From NCBI GenBank assembly GCA_022393335.1, contig JAJEKB010000830.1, positions 57,204-121,203 of the forward strand: a DNA stretch of 64,000 nucleotides, given 5' to 3'. The DNA comes from Macrotrachela quadricornifera (lineage: Eukaryota > Rotifera > Eurotatoria > Philodinida > Philodinidae). The notes under the pieces are model-generated. The model did not search any database. It saw only the letters and a program-made list of their open reading frames with translations, and was not told the origin of the DNA. The number at the start of each line of letters is the position of its first letter. Positions within the stretch are counted from its first letter, which is position 1. A program made the translations under genes and the position numbers. Shown here piece by piece: positions 37,101 to 50,521 of this stretch.

Positions 37101-40100
37101 AGATGGTAGTTGAGGAATAAAACGTTCTTCACGATTTAAACTTGGAAATAGACCAGCTGTTAATGGTAAACAATTCTATTAAAATAATAATATAATATAA
37201 TTATGATTTATTTAATTATTCTTACTCTAATACGTCCTAATTCAAATTGTAATACTTCTTTAACTGTTGGTTCAACAAATACAGCTGGATATAGTTTAGT
37301 ACTTGGTTCAACCTGAATATAAATAAAATATCATTGCAAAATAATCATATTTATAGCTGTATGGTTTAATATTGTCAAATTGTATCTTATAGATATTAAT
37401 AAATTACACTCTGACGCACTCCGAACGCTGATGTATAGGGAATTCTTACTAATCAATAGAATCTGAAATTTTGAATCTATTGCCTTACATTTTGAGCTAT
37501 TTGAAAACAAAAGATACGATTGAGAGTTATCATAAAACTGTGATCTTTAACTTGTAAAAATAATAAATGCGCAAACAAGTTTAGATATATAGAAGTATCT
37601 TCAGTAGATATTTTTGTTTCTTAATAATCATTTTCTGAATTAAAAGTAGCTTAGAATGGACAAATCCTAGAAATAATTGCTTCTTTCATCCGTATTTTTT
37701 TCAAATGCTTCAACATGAAACGAGATAGTTTCCAAATTTCAAGCTCTATCAATTCTTAAGAACTTCTAGCAAAACAACGCTTAAAGGGGAATTAGAATGT
37801 ATTTTATTAATATCCACATCTTATTGATAAATCTTTATTGTTTAAATTTGAAAATCGAAAATTTTCTTCAGTGCTATTAACCATCCACAGACGCTAAGAA
37901 GATGTGGAATGATTAGCCTTATGATAGTAAATTACGACATCTTTCCTTTAGTGAAGAAATAAAGTTTAAATTATATTTCATGAAAATATATTAGATCATT
38001 AAGATAATTTTCATTGAACAAATTGATAACTATTTATTTATGAAAATTAAAAATACATACCTGAAGTTTTTGTGTTGATTCTTTTCCATTAACATAAAAT
38101 GTTAATTGTCCAGTTGATGCATCACATAAACATCCAATTAATAATCCATTAACAACACGTCTTGCAACATTTTCTTTATCTGTCATATTATCTAATAAAT
38201 CACTTGCACAAAACATATAAGCATCTTGTCTTCGAATACTTTCAACTATTGATCCATCATCATTTGTTTGTGTTATTGTACAATATCGAATAAGTTTAGA
38301 TAATATATCTTTTGATGTATCATCTTGTCTATATATAGGTTTAAATCTTGATGCAATCCAACCAATAAATACTGAACGAGGATTTTGTCCAGGTAAAATT
38401 CTTATAGCATAATAATATTCATGAACATGTTCATTAATAATACGTATTTCATCATGTTCATAATCATTTGTTTGTTGATCATTATAATCTGCATCATTTT
38501 CACCAAATGATCTTCGTACAATAACATTATTAGCTGATTTTAATGCAGGTTGTAATTGAGATTGTTGATTTATATTTGTTGTACTATTATTTATATTTGG
38601 TATAATCGTTTGTTTTACTGGTTGTACAGATGGTTGTTCTTTTAGAAAACAATGAAGAAGATTATTTAATTTACTTGATGATTTAATATTTGTTTTATTT
38701 TCATTAATTAATGGTGATAGTTTTGTTTTTGATGTTGATTGATCACGAAATTTAACATTAAGTAAATTTGTTGGATCACGTGTTGATTTATTTATTATTG
38801 AAATATCTTTTTGATTAATTGGAGGTGGTGTAATAGATTTAGTTGGAAATAAAAAATTATTTTTTTCACTTTGAGAATGTAGATATTCATTTAATACTAT
38901 TTGACGTCGTTCAAGAGTTAATTGTCTTTAATTTCAAAAAAAGAAAAAAGTAATATTTTAAATAAAAGATAAATAAATCTTACCTTGGTGTAAATTTATC
39001 ATGACAAGTTATAGGAAGTGATAAACGAAGAAATTCGAATTCAACTTTTTCTAATGTTCCAAATAAACGAGATTCAAGTTTTATTGATGGTGGATTATCA
39101 CGACTATATTTAAAGATAAAAATTAATATACAAAATGAAAAATATATATACCTTGCGCCAATTCGAATAACTTCAAAAGATGATGAATCTGATCTTATTG
39201 GTTGAAAACGTGGAATAAAATTTGAATACCAGAATGTTAAATTTTTTGACATATTTCTAAAAATTTTAAATTAATAATGAATTTTTAGGTTTTTTTTTTT
39301 TCTTATTTTTATTTATTAAACTTACACACAAAATGGTTCATATCCTTCTTGTAAACCACAAGATGTAAAATATTTTAATGTATGAACATCTTGTCCAAAA
39401 TTTAATCGAGCTTTTTCTCCAGTAAATGATGTTAATACTGGTACAAAACCAATATCATCATTATCAATTCCATCAAACGCTGTTTCACTACCAAAATTAT
39501 CTAACATTAATTCTCCATTTAATGAAAAACTAATAGTTTTATCATGTAAATCAATCATACAACCTACAACATCATTTTTTAACCATTTTTTTCCAAATCT
39601 ATCATATATATTATGATGAAAACGTCTTCCATTAAAACCATCAAATGCATATCCATATAAATCAGTTCCAAGTGGATAATATGCATCAAGTTTTGATGCA
39701 TGTCCCCATCCAATTAACATTCGACCTGATGTTAATAATTCAACTTCATAATACCATTTTCCACGTGTTACAGCAAATGTTTGTTCTGCACGATATGTTC
39801 GATAAGTTGACATACGTGAATTATTTATTAAATCTTTTTTACGTTGATTATGATCTTCAATATCACCTGTTGGAATATCTATTGTATAACCATAAGCAAG
39901 AAGTGTTTTAACTGTTTCACTAGCTGTATCTCGATTTATTTTTTTAATACTATCATCAATGATTGAATATGGAAGTAAATGAGGACTTCGTTTTTGATGA
40001 GGATTCTATGATAAAGAAATAAAAATAATAATTAGTTTCTTCTTCTCATTTGAGAAAAAAAATGTTCATGTATATCAATAGTTTTTGGGATTTGTTTTTA

Positions 40101-43100
40101 AATGATATTATACTTATTCAATATATAAAAAAGCTAACATTTTTGATTATAAAAATACAACAGAAAATTAAATTTGCTTTTTTTTATATTTTTCTTCTGT
40201 ATTTATTTGTTTGAACTCTTCGGTAAACTTATCGTATAATATTTACGTTATACGATATATCTTTGTCTTTCGAATCAAAATAATTATAGTTATATCTTTG
40301 GTGGAACTGTGTTTCTTTTTCACATTCCAGAAATCATCATTTAAATACATGTGATTCAATAATGTATAGGACAACTTGAAACAGAGGATGGAATGTCAAT
40401 AATAAAAATGTATCTTATGAAATGGATAAGTAGATGATCTCACCAATAAACGGGAACTGAGTGTCGTCATTCAGCTCTTAAATTTATCAAAATTTTACAC
40501 GAAGGTAATATATATATCCATTGTAAAATAGCGAGATATGTAGCAAGTAAGAAGTTTCACTATAAAAAAAAATTTATATAGACTGTACAGATTTGTTAAA
40601 ACATTCACTACCTATATTCTTATGTGACGCCTCATCTACAACTAGGCCGGTATACCAAGCTTAACGTTTTTTTTTGCATTTTTATTTCTCAATATTTCGA
40701 CCAATTGTCAGTCGTAGGTATTCGATCACAATTCAAACTTTTAAGTAGATCATGCGTATAGTAAATACTAAACATAGGACATTTGAATCAATTCAAATAG
40801 GAATTTATATCAAACCGAATACTATCTTTAAGATCTTGATGATTTCTCTGAACAAATTCTCCAAATGAACTATAAGATGAATTCAACACATTCTACCAAA
40901 TATCAGAGAATGTGAACAAAATATGAAAAATACTGATTATACTTGAATATAAATAATTGTACATTTGAAGAATTCTAATCTACTCACATCAGATACTCCA
41001 TACGTAAATCCATCTTTAATTCTCGCTGCTGCCCAAATATTATGTGTATTTTCTGCTAATATTTCAATTAATTCATCCATTTTTGTTGATAAAACAATAT
41101 TTGATAAATCTAATGGTTGAGGTTTATAACCATTTAATTGTACATATGTATTTGGTAATTTAACATATTTTAAACGACGTTCATCTGTTTTTATTTCAAC
41201 ACCAATATGATATCCAAATGCTATTAAACTCTTTAAATTTTCCATTGCTGTTGTTGTAAGATATTTTTTTTCATTTAATGGAAGATTATTAAAAAATACT
41301 AATGATGGATGTATTTTTTGAAGATCATTTCGATTCTTAATATTAAAAAGTATTATTCATTTTCTTCTTTTAAATTTATTTAAAAATAAAAAAAAAATAT
41401 ATTTACTTCACCATATCTCCAACCATTAATTATTTTATTCATAGACCATAATTCATGAATATTTTCAGCTAATTGATCACATATATTTTCAATATATGAT
41501 GGTAAAGTAATATGTTTTGTTTGTACTGGTTGTGGTGTAAATGCAATATTATGTTGAATATGTGATGGACCATCAAGACGATTTCGTTCTATATTACCAA
41601 ATGAAAAACATGATTCAATACAAACTTTTTGTCTTAATAACATTGCTTCATAAAATGGTGCTGCACCTTCTGGTGGTCGATGATTAAAACGACCATGTTC
41701 ACCACCAAATAAAAATCGACAACTAAAATTAATTTTTCATCGAAAAATAAAAAAAATTTCAAAATCTTATTTATTTTACCTAACACGAGATGATAATGAA
41801 ATAGCTGGATAAAACATTCCAGTTAAATTAAATTCTCTTAAAAGACATTTTACAGGTAAACCATTTAATGAAAACCATATTTCAGGAATATTTAAATCTA
41901 ATAAACAACCAATAACATCATTTTTTTTAAAACCATTATATTGTATATTATTATTTGATACATTATATGCTCGTCCACTAAACCAAATATTTTTACCATC
42001 AAAACCATATGAATGTGTATTATCACCAATACCATTTGATGAAAAACCATCACCATGACCAGGTGATGGTTGAAAATGTGTTGTTGCCCAACCAATACGA
42101 ATATGTGGTTGAACATGTGTTACTTGTTCAATATGATCAATAACAACTTCAAAATACCATTTTCTATACATTGATTCACCATCTTCAACTCCAACAACAA
42201 TATTTGGACGCATACTAAAGAAAATAAGAATTCACAAATTTCAGATGTCATTTTAGTAGAAATATAGAAACGATAATTCTATGATATTAAATCTGATTTG
42301 ATAAAAAAAAAATCACTTCCATTTAGACCTTTACATCAATAAAAAGTATTAGTTTTTATCTTGAATTATGTGAAAGACATTCAAATTTTTCTGATTGAAA
42401 ATCATATCTTATTAAATATTTAATCCTAATATTAAATATTAGTAAGCATTTAATAATTAATATAAAAAGTATTAATGCAAGGACAATCTTTTAAAAAACT
42501 AAAAGATAAATCTTTGTTCTTATCAAACAGACTGTTTAATCTGATATTGACCTTTCCATTCACTATAATATAAACAATGTCCTTAACTATCATTCAACAA
42601 AGATGAATACGCGTCATTGAGTATATAATATATAACAGAGCGTAAAAAAAAATTCTGCATCATTTGAATTCTGTTATAAGACAATTATTAATGGCATTAT
42701 TTACTATTATTTTTTAGTCAATTTGTAGAATAATTATCTACATATTTAAATTAATAATATTTTTTTGTTCAAATTTTCATTATTATTATCTTTAAATGAA
42801 AAATATTTCTTACCATGTAATATGATCAACTAATGCAGTTTGTAAAAGTAAATCTTGTCTTTGTAAAAGATTATCACAAATAAGATTTTGATTAGCACGA
42901 ACAGCTACACCATTATTTACACATAATGAACAAAGAACATCAAGTACTTTTGGATCACGACCATTTCTATCAAGTAATCCAATAACTTAAATTTAAAAAT
43001 ATACAGAAGAACAAAAAAAAAGAATTATTTCAATTATATTTATATTAATTTACTTGCAAGTATATGTGATTCTGTTATCATATTTAATACTTCAGGACTA

Positions 43101-46100
43101 TCAACAAGCACACTATGAAGTACTTCTAATACTCCACTTGATGCTTGTTGTGATTGTAAACGATTAACAAGCCAATTAAGTCGAGTAGTTTGTGCAAAAT
43201 TTGAACAATTTACTCGATTACCTTTAATTAATGCTGCCAAAACAACATAAAGTTTATTTGTAATATCTTCAATTTTTTCTTCAACACCTTCTAATAATGT
43301 TGATTTATCTTTACGTTCACTAAAAAAATTTATTGCTGTTATTAATATTCGAATCATTCCCTAGTAAAAAAACAAACAAACCAATATTCATTAAATATAA
43401 ATATTTATATAAAATACTTCTTCTTGAAATAAATCTTGTCGATTTCGTAATATTTTAAGACGTAATTGTCTTTCTTCATGATCAAGTGATGATAATGGTT
43501 GAGAAAAAAAACCAATTAAATCATGTAAAAGTGCTTGTACAACATCACTTTTACTTAATAAATGATTTATTGCTTCTGAATCAATTGACATTGGACTTAA
43601 TAACAAAAAAAAATCTTTTTAAATTATTATTATTTGTTTTATTTTTACTCAGTTCGATTAAATCTTCCAAGAATAGCATTACATATTCGAATAACTAATG
43701 CAGTTTTTTGTTCTTGTTCTTGTGCTCGTACAAGACGAAAACAATCATCCATATGTCCTTCAACAGCTGGGATGATCTAATAAAAAATATTGTTTAGAAA
43801 AATAAATATGAAATTTTTTTTCTAATTTTTATTTTACTCGTTTTTCTTCAACTTTTCCAATTCCTTTTATAGTTAATTCGAGTGTTTCATAACTAATCCA
43901 AAGATCAGAATCAACATGACGTATAAAAACAAGTGTTTCACCATATTTTATTGTTGGTACACCTAAATTTTCTTCTTCTTCTTGATTTTCTTCCACTTGT
44001 TTTTCCTAATAAAATACAAAAACAAAAAAATATTTTCATAATTTTTTTTAATTTTTATTATTTACTTTAGACATTTTCATTTCAAATGTAATAGCAATAG
44101 GATTTGCATTCTTCTTCGATATACAAGTTACTTTTGGACCTAAAATTTATTTTTATGAATATTTAAAATATAAAAAAAAAAAAATATTTGTACCATTTTC
44201 ATCCCCAATTACTGCTAAATAAAGACCGGATGTAACATGTCGAAGGCGAATTAATGAACTCCAACCAACAAAACCACTGTACCATCTATGAAAAAAATAA
44301 TGAATGAATTTTGTATATTTTAATAATATTTATATTTTCTACTTGATTTTAAAACATTCAATACGCCATAATGATCGAGCTTGTTGACAAGTAGCACCAC
44401 TTTTGATAAATAGACTAAAATAAATTATAGATTTTACTAAATTTCAATTTTAACCAACATTAATTTATATACAAATATGAATGACATGTTATTTTGTCGA
44501 TAACGATAAAATATTCTTAAAAATATGATGAGTAGTTTTTCTTTGAAATTAATCCCTTATCTTGAACTATAAGATTTATAGTAATTAATTCTATATCAAA
44601 TTAAATCTTATATATTATATATTCCAAATCAACAATCCAAACATAACCTTTGCCATAAAACTTTGTTTGACATTCAGATAGATACAGTATATCATATGAT
44701 GTATTAGATTAGCAATAGGAAAGAAAAGGTTAATGAACAGGATTTTCTAGTAAAGCGATAAATACATTAGCTCGAAATAAAAACATAATAACAGTTAAAA
44801 ATATACTTGTTGTAAGCTTTTATTTGAGATTTAGTCTGAATCTTTAATTATATGATCAAATCTTAAGATGGCTATGCAAAATTTACAGCTATACGATCCA
44901 TTATAAGTTAGAAAATAATGCATAACATATACACGATAGTTAAATGAAACTTTATCTTCATTACGGATCAAGCAAATAGACAGATTTTTTTTATTAATAA
45001 TAAAGATATGTTTTACACTTCATATGCTGTAATATGAAATCTCGATATTTCATTATTAAAAAATTCATTTTAAAAATATTTATCTACTGTTCGAATACAT
45101 AAAAAAATAGATGAATATAACTAATCGTATATGAGAAAAAAAAGATTTATACTATTTGAATTAGAGTAGAGCAAAAGGAAGAAAAAAATAAGATATATAA
45201 ATCAGTAACACGTGGTAATCAAAAGATCATTTGATTATTTACATTATCGTGATAAATTGACTCGTTTTTATCACACATTATTTTTTCTACGTGTAAGAAA
45301 ATAAATGTTTTTGTTAAAGCCAATAATGATACTTAAACAAAAAGTTTTTTCTGCCATTATCCTTATCGATACAGGATATAAATCTATTCCTATTATAGGT
45401 AAAAATAAGTCAGTATAATTATATATAGTATTTCTGTTTTTCTCGATACAAAAAAAAAGAATACTGTTGATTGATTTATAAAAAACAATCATCATATGTT
45501 TATATTTATTCTATTATTATTAATATAATAGAATATGTCATTTGAGATATCAATACAATCAATTAGAAATTATTTTCTTGTATTTATATAAAATAATTTT
45601 ATCGAAATTAAAAACTTTTCAAACATTCCATATATATATATATATATATATGTCAACTATATTCATATAAAATAGATTATCATTTACCTTCCAGAATCAT
45701 CGATCATTTGAGAATCGGGTGGTGGTGTTGTAATACAATGATCCATATTACCATGCATTAATCGTATAACATCGCCACCAAGGACATATCCTATTTGTCA
45801 AATAAAGATTTTTATTTTATATCAATTCACTTGATAATATCTCTAAAACCTGGATTTTTTATACGTGCTACGCCACTAGATATTGGTACAAGACTCCATA
45901 TTTGATGACGAAATGATGCATTAACTCGACCACGTTCACTTGTTGACATATATGCATGCTAAAAATAAAATATAAAATTATTTAATTAGTCATTTTTTTT
46001 TCTTTTCTTTAAATGAATTTTCATACGAGATAACGTTCAGAAAAAACTGAAACTAAAATCACATCATCATTAAAGCGCACTTTTTCGCCTTCACTTCGTT

Positions 46101-46837
46101 GTTTTGATGCAGGATGAATAGTCCACCAACAAGATTCGCCTATAAAACAAAAATAAGTTTATTTTATTAATTATATATATATATATATACCTTGTGCATC
46201 TTCTTTTAAGCCTACATCAAAAGCGAGCTTGTCATTAGATGTACTTGTCGATAAACAACTCAAGTACTAAAATAAAATTGAATATTTTTTTTAGTTTTTT
46301 AAATTTTATAATTCTACCATTTGACTACGATAATGTCGAAGAAGAACTGCATGACCATATAATAAAGTTCGAAATGTTTGTCCACCTTGACTTGCTGATG
46401 ACTTTAAAATAAATATTCTTCATTATTATTTTCATATTTTTTAATTAATTTTACCTGTTCTGCTGAAGTTGTATTAACTATTTCTTGTAAAGCTCGAACT
46501 GATACAGCTTGTTCGAGTACAAATACACATGAGGCTAAATCAGGACAGCAAACCTAATATTAAAAAACATTATATAAATATTTATTTATTTATTTATTTT
46601 ATTATAATAATACGTTCTACCTCATTTGAAATATCTTCTAAATAACACATTCGATTTCCAAATGCTTCACCTGATAATGCCATACGTTTCATAGTCGATA
46701 CAGGTACACAATTTAAACATAGATGATCTTCCTAAAATTAATAATTAATTAAACAAAATTATTTTATTTAAATTATTTAACCGTTCTCATGAACTGAACA
46801 TCATCAGCTTCAGCACCCATTATTTGTTCATCAGCCA
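18583..46837 (-). CDS. RYR: Ryanodine receptor (intracellular calcium release channel)
   Basis: One gene with many tens of small exons, from ATG at 46837 ([19 protein letters not shown]) to TAA at 18583 (...[14 protein letters not shown]). It encodes a channel of roughly 5,000 residues (not counted exactly), the usual RyR size. RyR forms homotetramers in the ER/sarcoplasmic reticulum membrane and releases calcium. All parts of the family architecture appear in order: N-terminal trefoils and MIR, RIH, three SPRY domains, RyR repeats 1-2 and 3-4, RIH-associated helical region, EF-hand pair, transmembrane S1-S6 with the GGGIGD filter, and the C-terminal CxxC...H...H zinc site. Exons join with GT/AG introns mostly 45-80 bp long; larger introns lie near 20.8-21.3, 22.9-23.4, 24.6-25.1, 27.0-27.4, 30.5-30.9, 34.3-34.7, 37.3-38.0, 40.0-40.9, 42.2-42.8 and 44.4-45.7 kb. 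No disabling stop or frameshift was noticed. Invertebrates typically have a single RyR type, so no isoform number is given. Confidence 0.97.
19136..19290 (-). other. RyR pore exon with selectivity filter
   Basis: The exon reads [20 protein letters not shown], then [20 protein letters not shown] (S6). GGGIGD is the RyR selectivity filter, and the S6 helix agrees with the family. The filter is fully conserved, which argues for a working channel. Confidence 0.96.
20070..22880 (-). other. RyR first membrane segments and variable cytosolic linker
   Basis: From N to C the exons carry a membrane helix ([19 protein letters not shown] near 22600), a long polar linker with runs such as [20 protein letters not shown] (21.3-22.5 kb), and the S1-S2 region with [20 protein letters not shown] and [10 protein letters not shown]. 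The block RKLEFEGAW and [15 protein letters not shown] (20070-20370) follows. Exon limits inside the linker are the least certain part of the gene model. Confidence 0.75.
23584..24159 (-). other. RyR EF-hand pair
   Basis: Two consecutive calcium-binding loops are seen: [14 protein letters not shown] (about 24010-24055) and [14 protein letters not shown] (about 23850-23895). They are followed by the invariant NPAKDIGFN and [14 protein letters not shown]. Both loops have acidic or oxygen-bearing residues at positions 1, 3, 5 and 12 and Gly at 6, so they look able to bind calcium. Confidence 0.93.
26141..26162. repeat. (AT)n microsatellite in a RyR intron
   Basis: About 11 uninterrupted AT units in a short intron. 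Similar shorter runs occur in other RyR introns (near 28216, 29581, 31196 and 46172). Confidence 0.9.
30180..31440 (-). other. RyR repeats 3 and 4
   Basis: Repeat 3 reads [30 protein letters not shown] and [13 protein letters not shown]. Repeat 4 reads [17 protein letters not shown] and [15 protein letters not shown]. In vertebrates this module is the phosphorylation hot spot. A 0.45-kb intron (30.44-30.89 kb) lies within repeat 4's leading segment. Confidence 0.9.
38050..40006 (-). other. RyR SPRY2 and SPRY3 with long polar insert
   Basis: SPRY2 (39325-40006) shows [20 protein letters not shown] and [24 protein letters not shown]3 (about 38050-38935) shows [20 protein letters not shown] and [20 protein letters not shown]. 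Between SPRY2's C-terminal half and SPRY3's core is a polar stretch of about 170 residues, rich in N, Q, S and K, at about 38470-38935. It lies where vertebrate RyRs carry a variable (divergent) region. Confidence 0.88.
40985..41735 (-). other. RyR repeats 1 and 2
   Basis: Two copies of the RyR repeat are visible: [21 protein letters not shown] (41380-41500) and [20 protein letters not shown] (40985-41080), the latter preceded by the linker [20 protein letters not shown]. The spacing and order are as in vertebrate RyR. Confidence 0.92.
41776..42213 (-). other. RyR SPRY1 domain exon
   Basis: One exon with [44 protein letters not shown] and [20 protein letters not shown], matching the first SPRY domain of RyR. 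Confidence 0.93.
43838..46837 (-). other. RyR N-terminal beta-trefoil and MIR domains
   Basis: Readable blocks, each with close RyR counterparts, are [89 protein letters not shown] and [17 protein letters not shown]. Exons are 60-170 bp. The 1.3-kb intron at about 44.4-45.7 kb interrupts the MIR part and contains no exon that I can see. Confidence 0.93.
45630..45651. repeat. (AT)n microsatellite in the largest RyR intron
   Basis: About 11 uninterrupted AT units, roughly 40 bp from the 3' (minus-strand donor) side of the exon at about 45690. Confidence 0.9.
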
Positions 46838-49800
46838 TTTTATTTCGAATTTATCAATTAGTTGTCATGTATATTATCATTATCATCACTATGATCATTT
46901 AGATCTTCAATATAAAACAAAACATAAATTTCTCACTTTCATATATTTCAACACTATGTTTTTTTTTTATCAATCTAATAGCATTATGAATATATATATG
47001 TTACCAATTCAATGACAAGAAAAAAAAACGCTTCAAGGGCAAAATGCTAGCAATACAAAACGACAAGATGATAGTAAGCTCTCTTACGCTTGTTCGCGTT
47101 ATCACTAATAGGTTTAGATTATCGACAATACGCAGAAAAAAAGAACACCATGCAAGCATACGATGTCAGCTTACTCTTTCATTATATAACAACAACATCA
47201 TCATCAGAAACAACAATTACACTTTTTCTCTTTTACCAAAAAAATAAAGAAAATATTTCATCATAAATCAGTGCTAATTATAGAATCTTATTCAACATTT
47301 TTATTATTACATTAACAGTAAATTAGCAAGAAACTTTTTAAAAAAAAAACGAAAGAAATAAGAAATAAGAAAAGAAAAAAAATTATATATATACAAAAAT
47401 CAATTCAAAACAATAATATTCGCTATATAGAATTGTATTTAGAAACAGATTAGATAGCAAATGACAGCTAGATACCGTTGTAATCATACGACTATTTCTT
47501 CTTATTACTTCGTCTTTCTTCAGATAAATAGAAAACGAGAGAAAGATATCTTTACATGACTGGTATATGTGTATCTTATTATTGACGAGAAGAAAAGCAA
47601 GTAAGAGTAAAAAAAAAAGAAAATAGTTCTGTAACGAATTAATGAAAGAATAAGTTAACATCTCCTACCATCACTTGTCTATTTATATGTTATGTATAGA
47701 ATAAAATACAGTGACAACAGTCGTATATTTTAATTAAAAAATACAATACATAAAAATTCACGCTAACTGTTATAATTATATCGTAAAAAAAAAAAGAAAG
47801 TTAGTTAAACAAAAGATGAAATTCTTCAACCGTTTATGTTAACGGCACATACATACATTATGATTATTGTTGTTTCGTCATATGTTACTTTCATTTCTTG
47901 TTGATGATGAAGAATGCCAACAAGATACACATGCACTTCTTTCAATTAACAACTTGTTTCAATATAATATATATATATAGTATCAAAAATAATAATTTAA
48001 AAAGAAAACTTTAATAAATATACATAAAAAAAAAGATTAAATCAATCTTTTACTATATATAAAAGTTTAAAGCAATGATAATTTCTTGATTAGATAAACT
48101 AATTTTTTATATAATATCCAGTTACTACTATTTAGAAAAGAAAAAAAGATTACAACTATTCTACGAACGATATATTATCTCTGATTTCAATGACAAACTA
48201 CAAGAAAATATTCGAAATACATACTAACATGATAAATAGATCGAACATTAGAATAATAGAAGATAAACACCTGGCCAAACAAATAAGTATCTTCTGTATA
48301 TAGAGTAACTTCAGGAAAATAATATACTCATGATCCGATACATCATCATAAGTGCTTACATAAGTTTATCAATCTTTCATAGCATACGCATATTCTACAT
48401 GTTCTTAATAGATAAAAAAAATAAATTTTTATAAAGAATGTTTGAGAAATAATATGTGAAAAAAAATCCTACGTCATTTGATCAATTTCATAGTTTGAAA
48501 GGTTTATTCCCATCTGTTTCCTGTTTATATATTAAATATATAGATATATAAATTGTATAAAACACAACTATTATATTAACAGTTCAATCTGTATGAATAA
48601 CTTCATTTTTTTTATGAATTACTTTTATATCATAATAAATTTGACAATAAAAATATAAATAAAATTAAAATCTATTTTTAATTAATAGTCATATATAACT
48701 TATTGCTATACCTCATTTTAATAGAAAACAGTATAGAACGAATTGATACTTTTTTAGAGAGCATCTAACATAATACAAAAAACCAATTGAATTATTGCTT
48801 ATCTAATTAATTATTTAAAAATAAATAAATAATATTTTATTGATACTTTATAGATTTATTTTTCATATTTAATAAAACATTTTTGTAGAACCATGACTCA
48901 AATTTAAATCTTTACTAGATCTTAATAAATAAAAATTCATCAAAAATAAATTAAATATTTTAGAGATCATGGCTCACGATAGTAATAACAGAATATCTTC
49001 TACTATTGTTTTCTTGATTTTCTCTTCGATTTCATCTTTAAATAAATACTTTATCCCTATTCTTATTATATTATATTAAATTGTACAATAAAATTCATAA
49101 TAACATTTGAAAAAGTATGAATTGCAATAATTACATATACATATATCAATAAAAGATTATTTCTAAATCTTTCTGAGTAATCTTTAAACTAAAATATAAA
49201 ATTAGTGATAAATAAATATCAATTGTTGGATAATAATTTAAGATTTTGATAAATCGAAAATAACTCCGACAAACCGTGTGACTATAGCACAATATACATA
49301 TGATTAAATTTTCATAGGTTAGATAACTTCATTATAAAAGATACTCTCAATTATATTAAACAAACTAATAAGATATGATCGAATTGTCTTTTTCAATCAC
49401 TAGCTAGGAATAATTAGATGTATCATTGATTATTAGAATATATATAGCTACAGAGTATGAAATTATATCCAGACTGGAACTTCTAATTGTATTATGAAAT
49501 CACAAAATTACAATACAATCAATGGCAATTATTGTCTAACCATAAACTTTAAATAGATGATTACTAGGTTAGGGCATGTCTAAAACAATCAATTCGTCTA
49601 CAAATTTTGAAAAAAAACAAAAGTCATAATATAATCGACTGTACTCTATATACATGTCAAATGAGAGTATCATTTCTATTTATATAAAGCTTGGCTAGAA
49701 TTGAAATAATATCATTTGGATAGATTTGATAATTGTTTACTGAATAATTAAAGTATGAAATACTCAAACATCCTACCTCAAACAATTAGAAAGTAAAAAG

Positions 49801-50521
49801 AATTTGATTAAAAGATGTTAAAGCATTGGACTGTATTCATACTGTCACATTAGTTCTAAAAAGAATGACGTAGATTGATAAATTTACTATAGTTCGTATA
49901 TATGTAGGATGTTTTTTTAATATTTTGCTCGAGACTTTTTTTCATAAAATATAAATTAAAAGAAATATACGATGATGTTGAAAGGAATTGAAATAATTTA
50001 TAAAAAAAATAGAAAAGAATTATTAATATTTGCCAAGAAAAATAAAATTCTTCTATTGTTCATTAGGTATACATCAATATATATATATATGATTTTTATT
50101 TCTGTTCATTTAATGAATACTTCTAACTAGAAATTCAATCCAAAGATATTCAATGACATTGTATCATATGATTAAATTAATATTTTTATTATTTTTACAA
50201 CAGATCATACCATTCTTGTATTCATTATTTGAGACAACTGAGAACTTCATGAAACAATAGTTAACATAAAACAACTACTATTTACAATTGAGAATGCAAC
50301 AGATTTTATTCAATTGAATAATTTTTTCTTTTCCATAGAAAATATTTTTTTTTTATTGACATTATTTGTTAAGAAGTTTTGTGAATTAATGAAACAAGAA
50401 AAAGAAAACAATTTGTTAAACAAGGTTAGTTATCTAAGTTTTGATTAAATCGACAGAAAAAAAAACAAAAGAATATTTGAATAAGGCATAAGAAAAACAT
50501 GCAAAGAATAAAGGAATATTA
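46838..50521. other. RyR upstream region and PTP4A 3' flank, no gene seen
   Basis: About 3.7 kb of AT-rich sequence containing the RyR promoter and 5' UTR and the PTP4A 3' UTR. Short open frames on both strands (for example 46824-47015, 47044-47247 and 47383-47661) lack splice context, conserved motifs or gene-like composition. No RNA gene or transposon end is visible. A RyR 5' non-coding exon may lie here, but I cannot place it. Confidence 0.55.

Noticed and set aside
39645..39911. Plus-strand 88-codon open frame opposite the RyR SPRY2 exon
   Set aside because: It is the antisense shadow of a strongly supported coding exon.
45271..45495. Minus-strand 74-codon open frame inside the largest RyR intron
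   Set aside because: Composition is purely AT-driven, with no splice sites fitting the RyR frame and no motif.
46824..47661. Several open frames upstream of the RyR start
   Set aside because: They are rich in His, Asn, Ile, Tyr and Phe from AT-rich sequence, on both strands, with no conserved block or promoter context.
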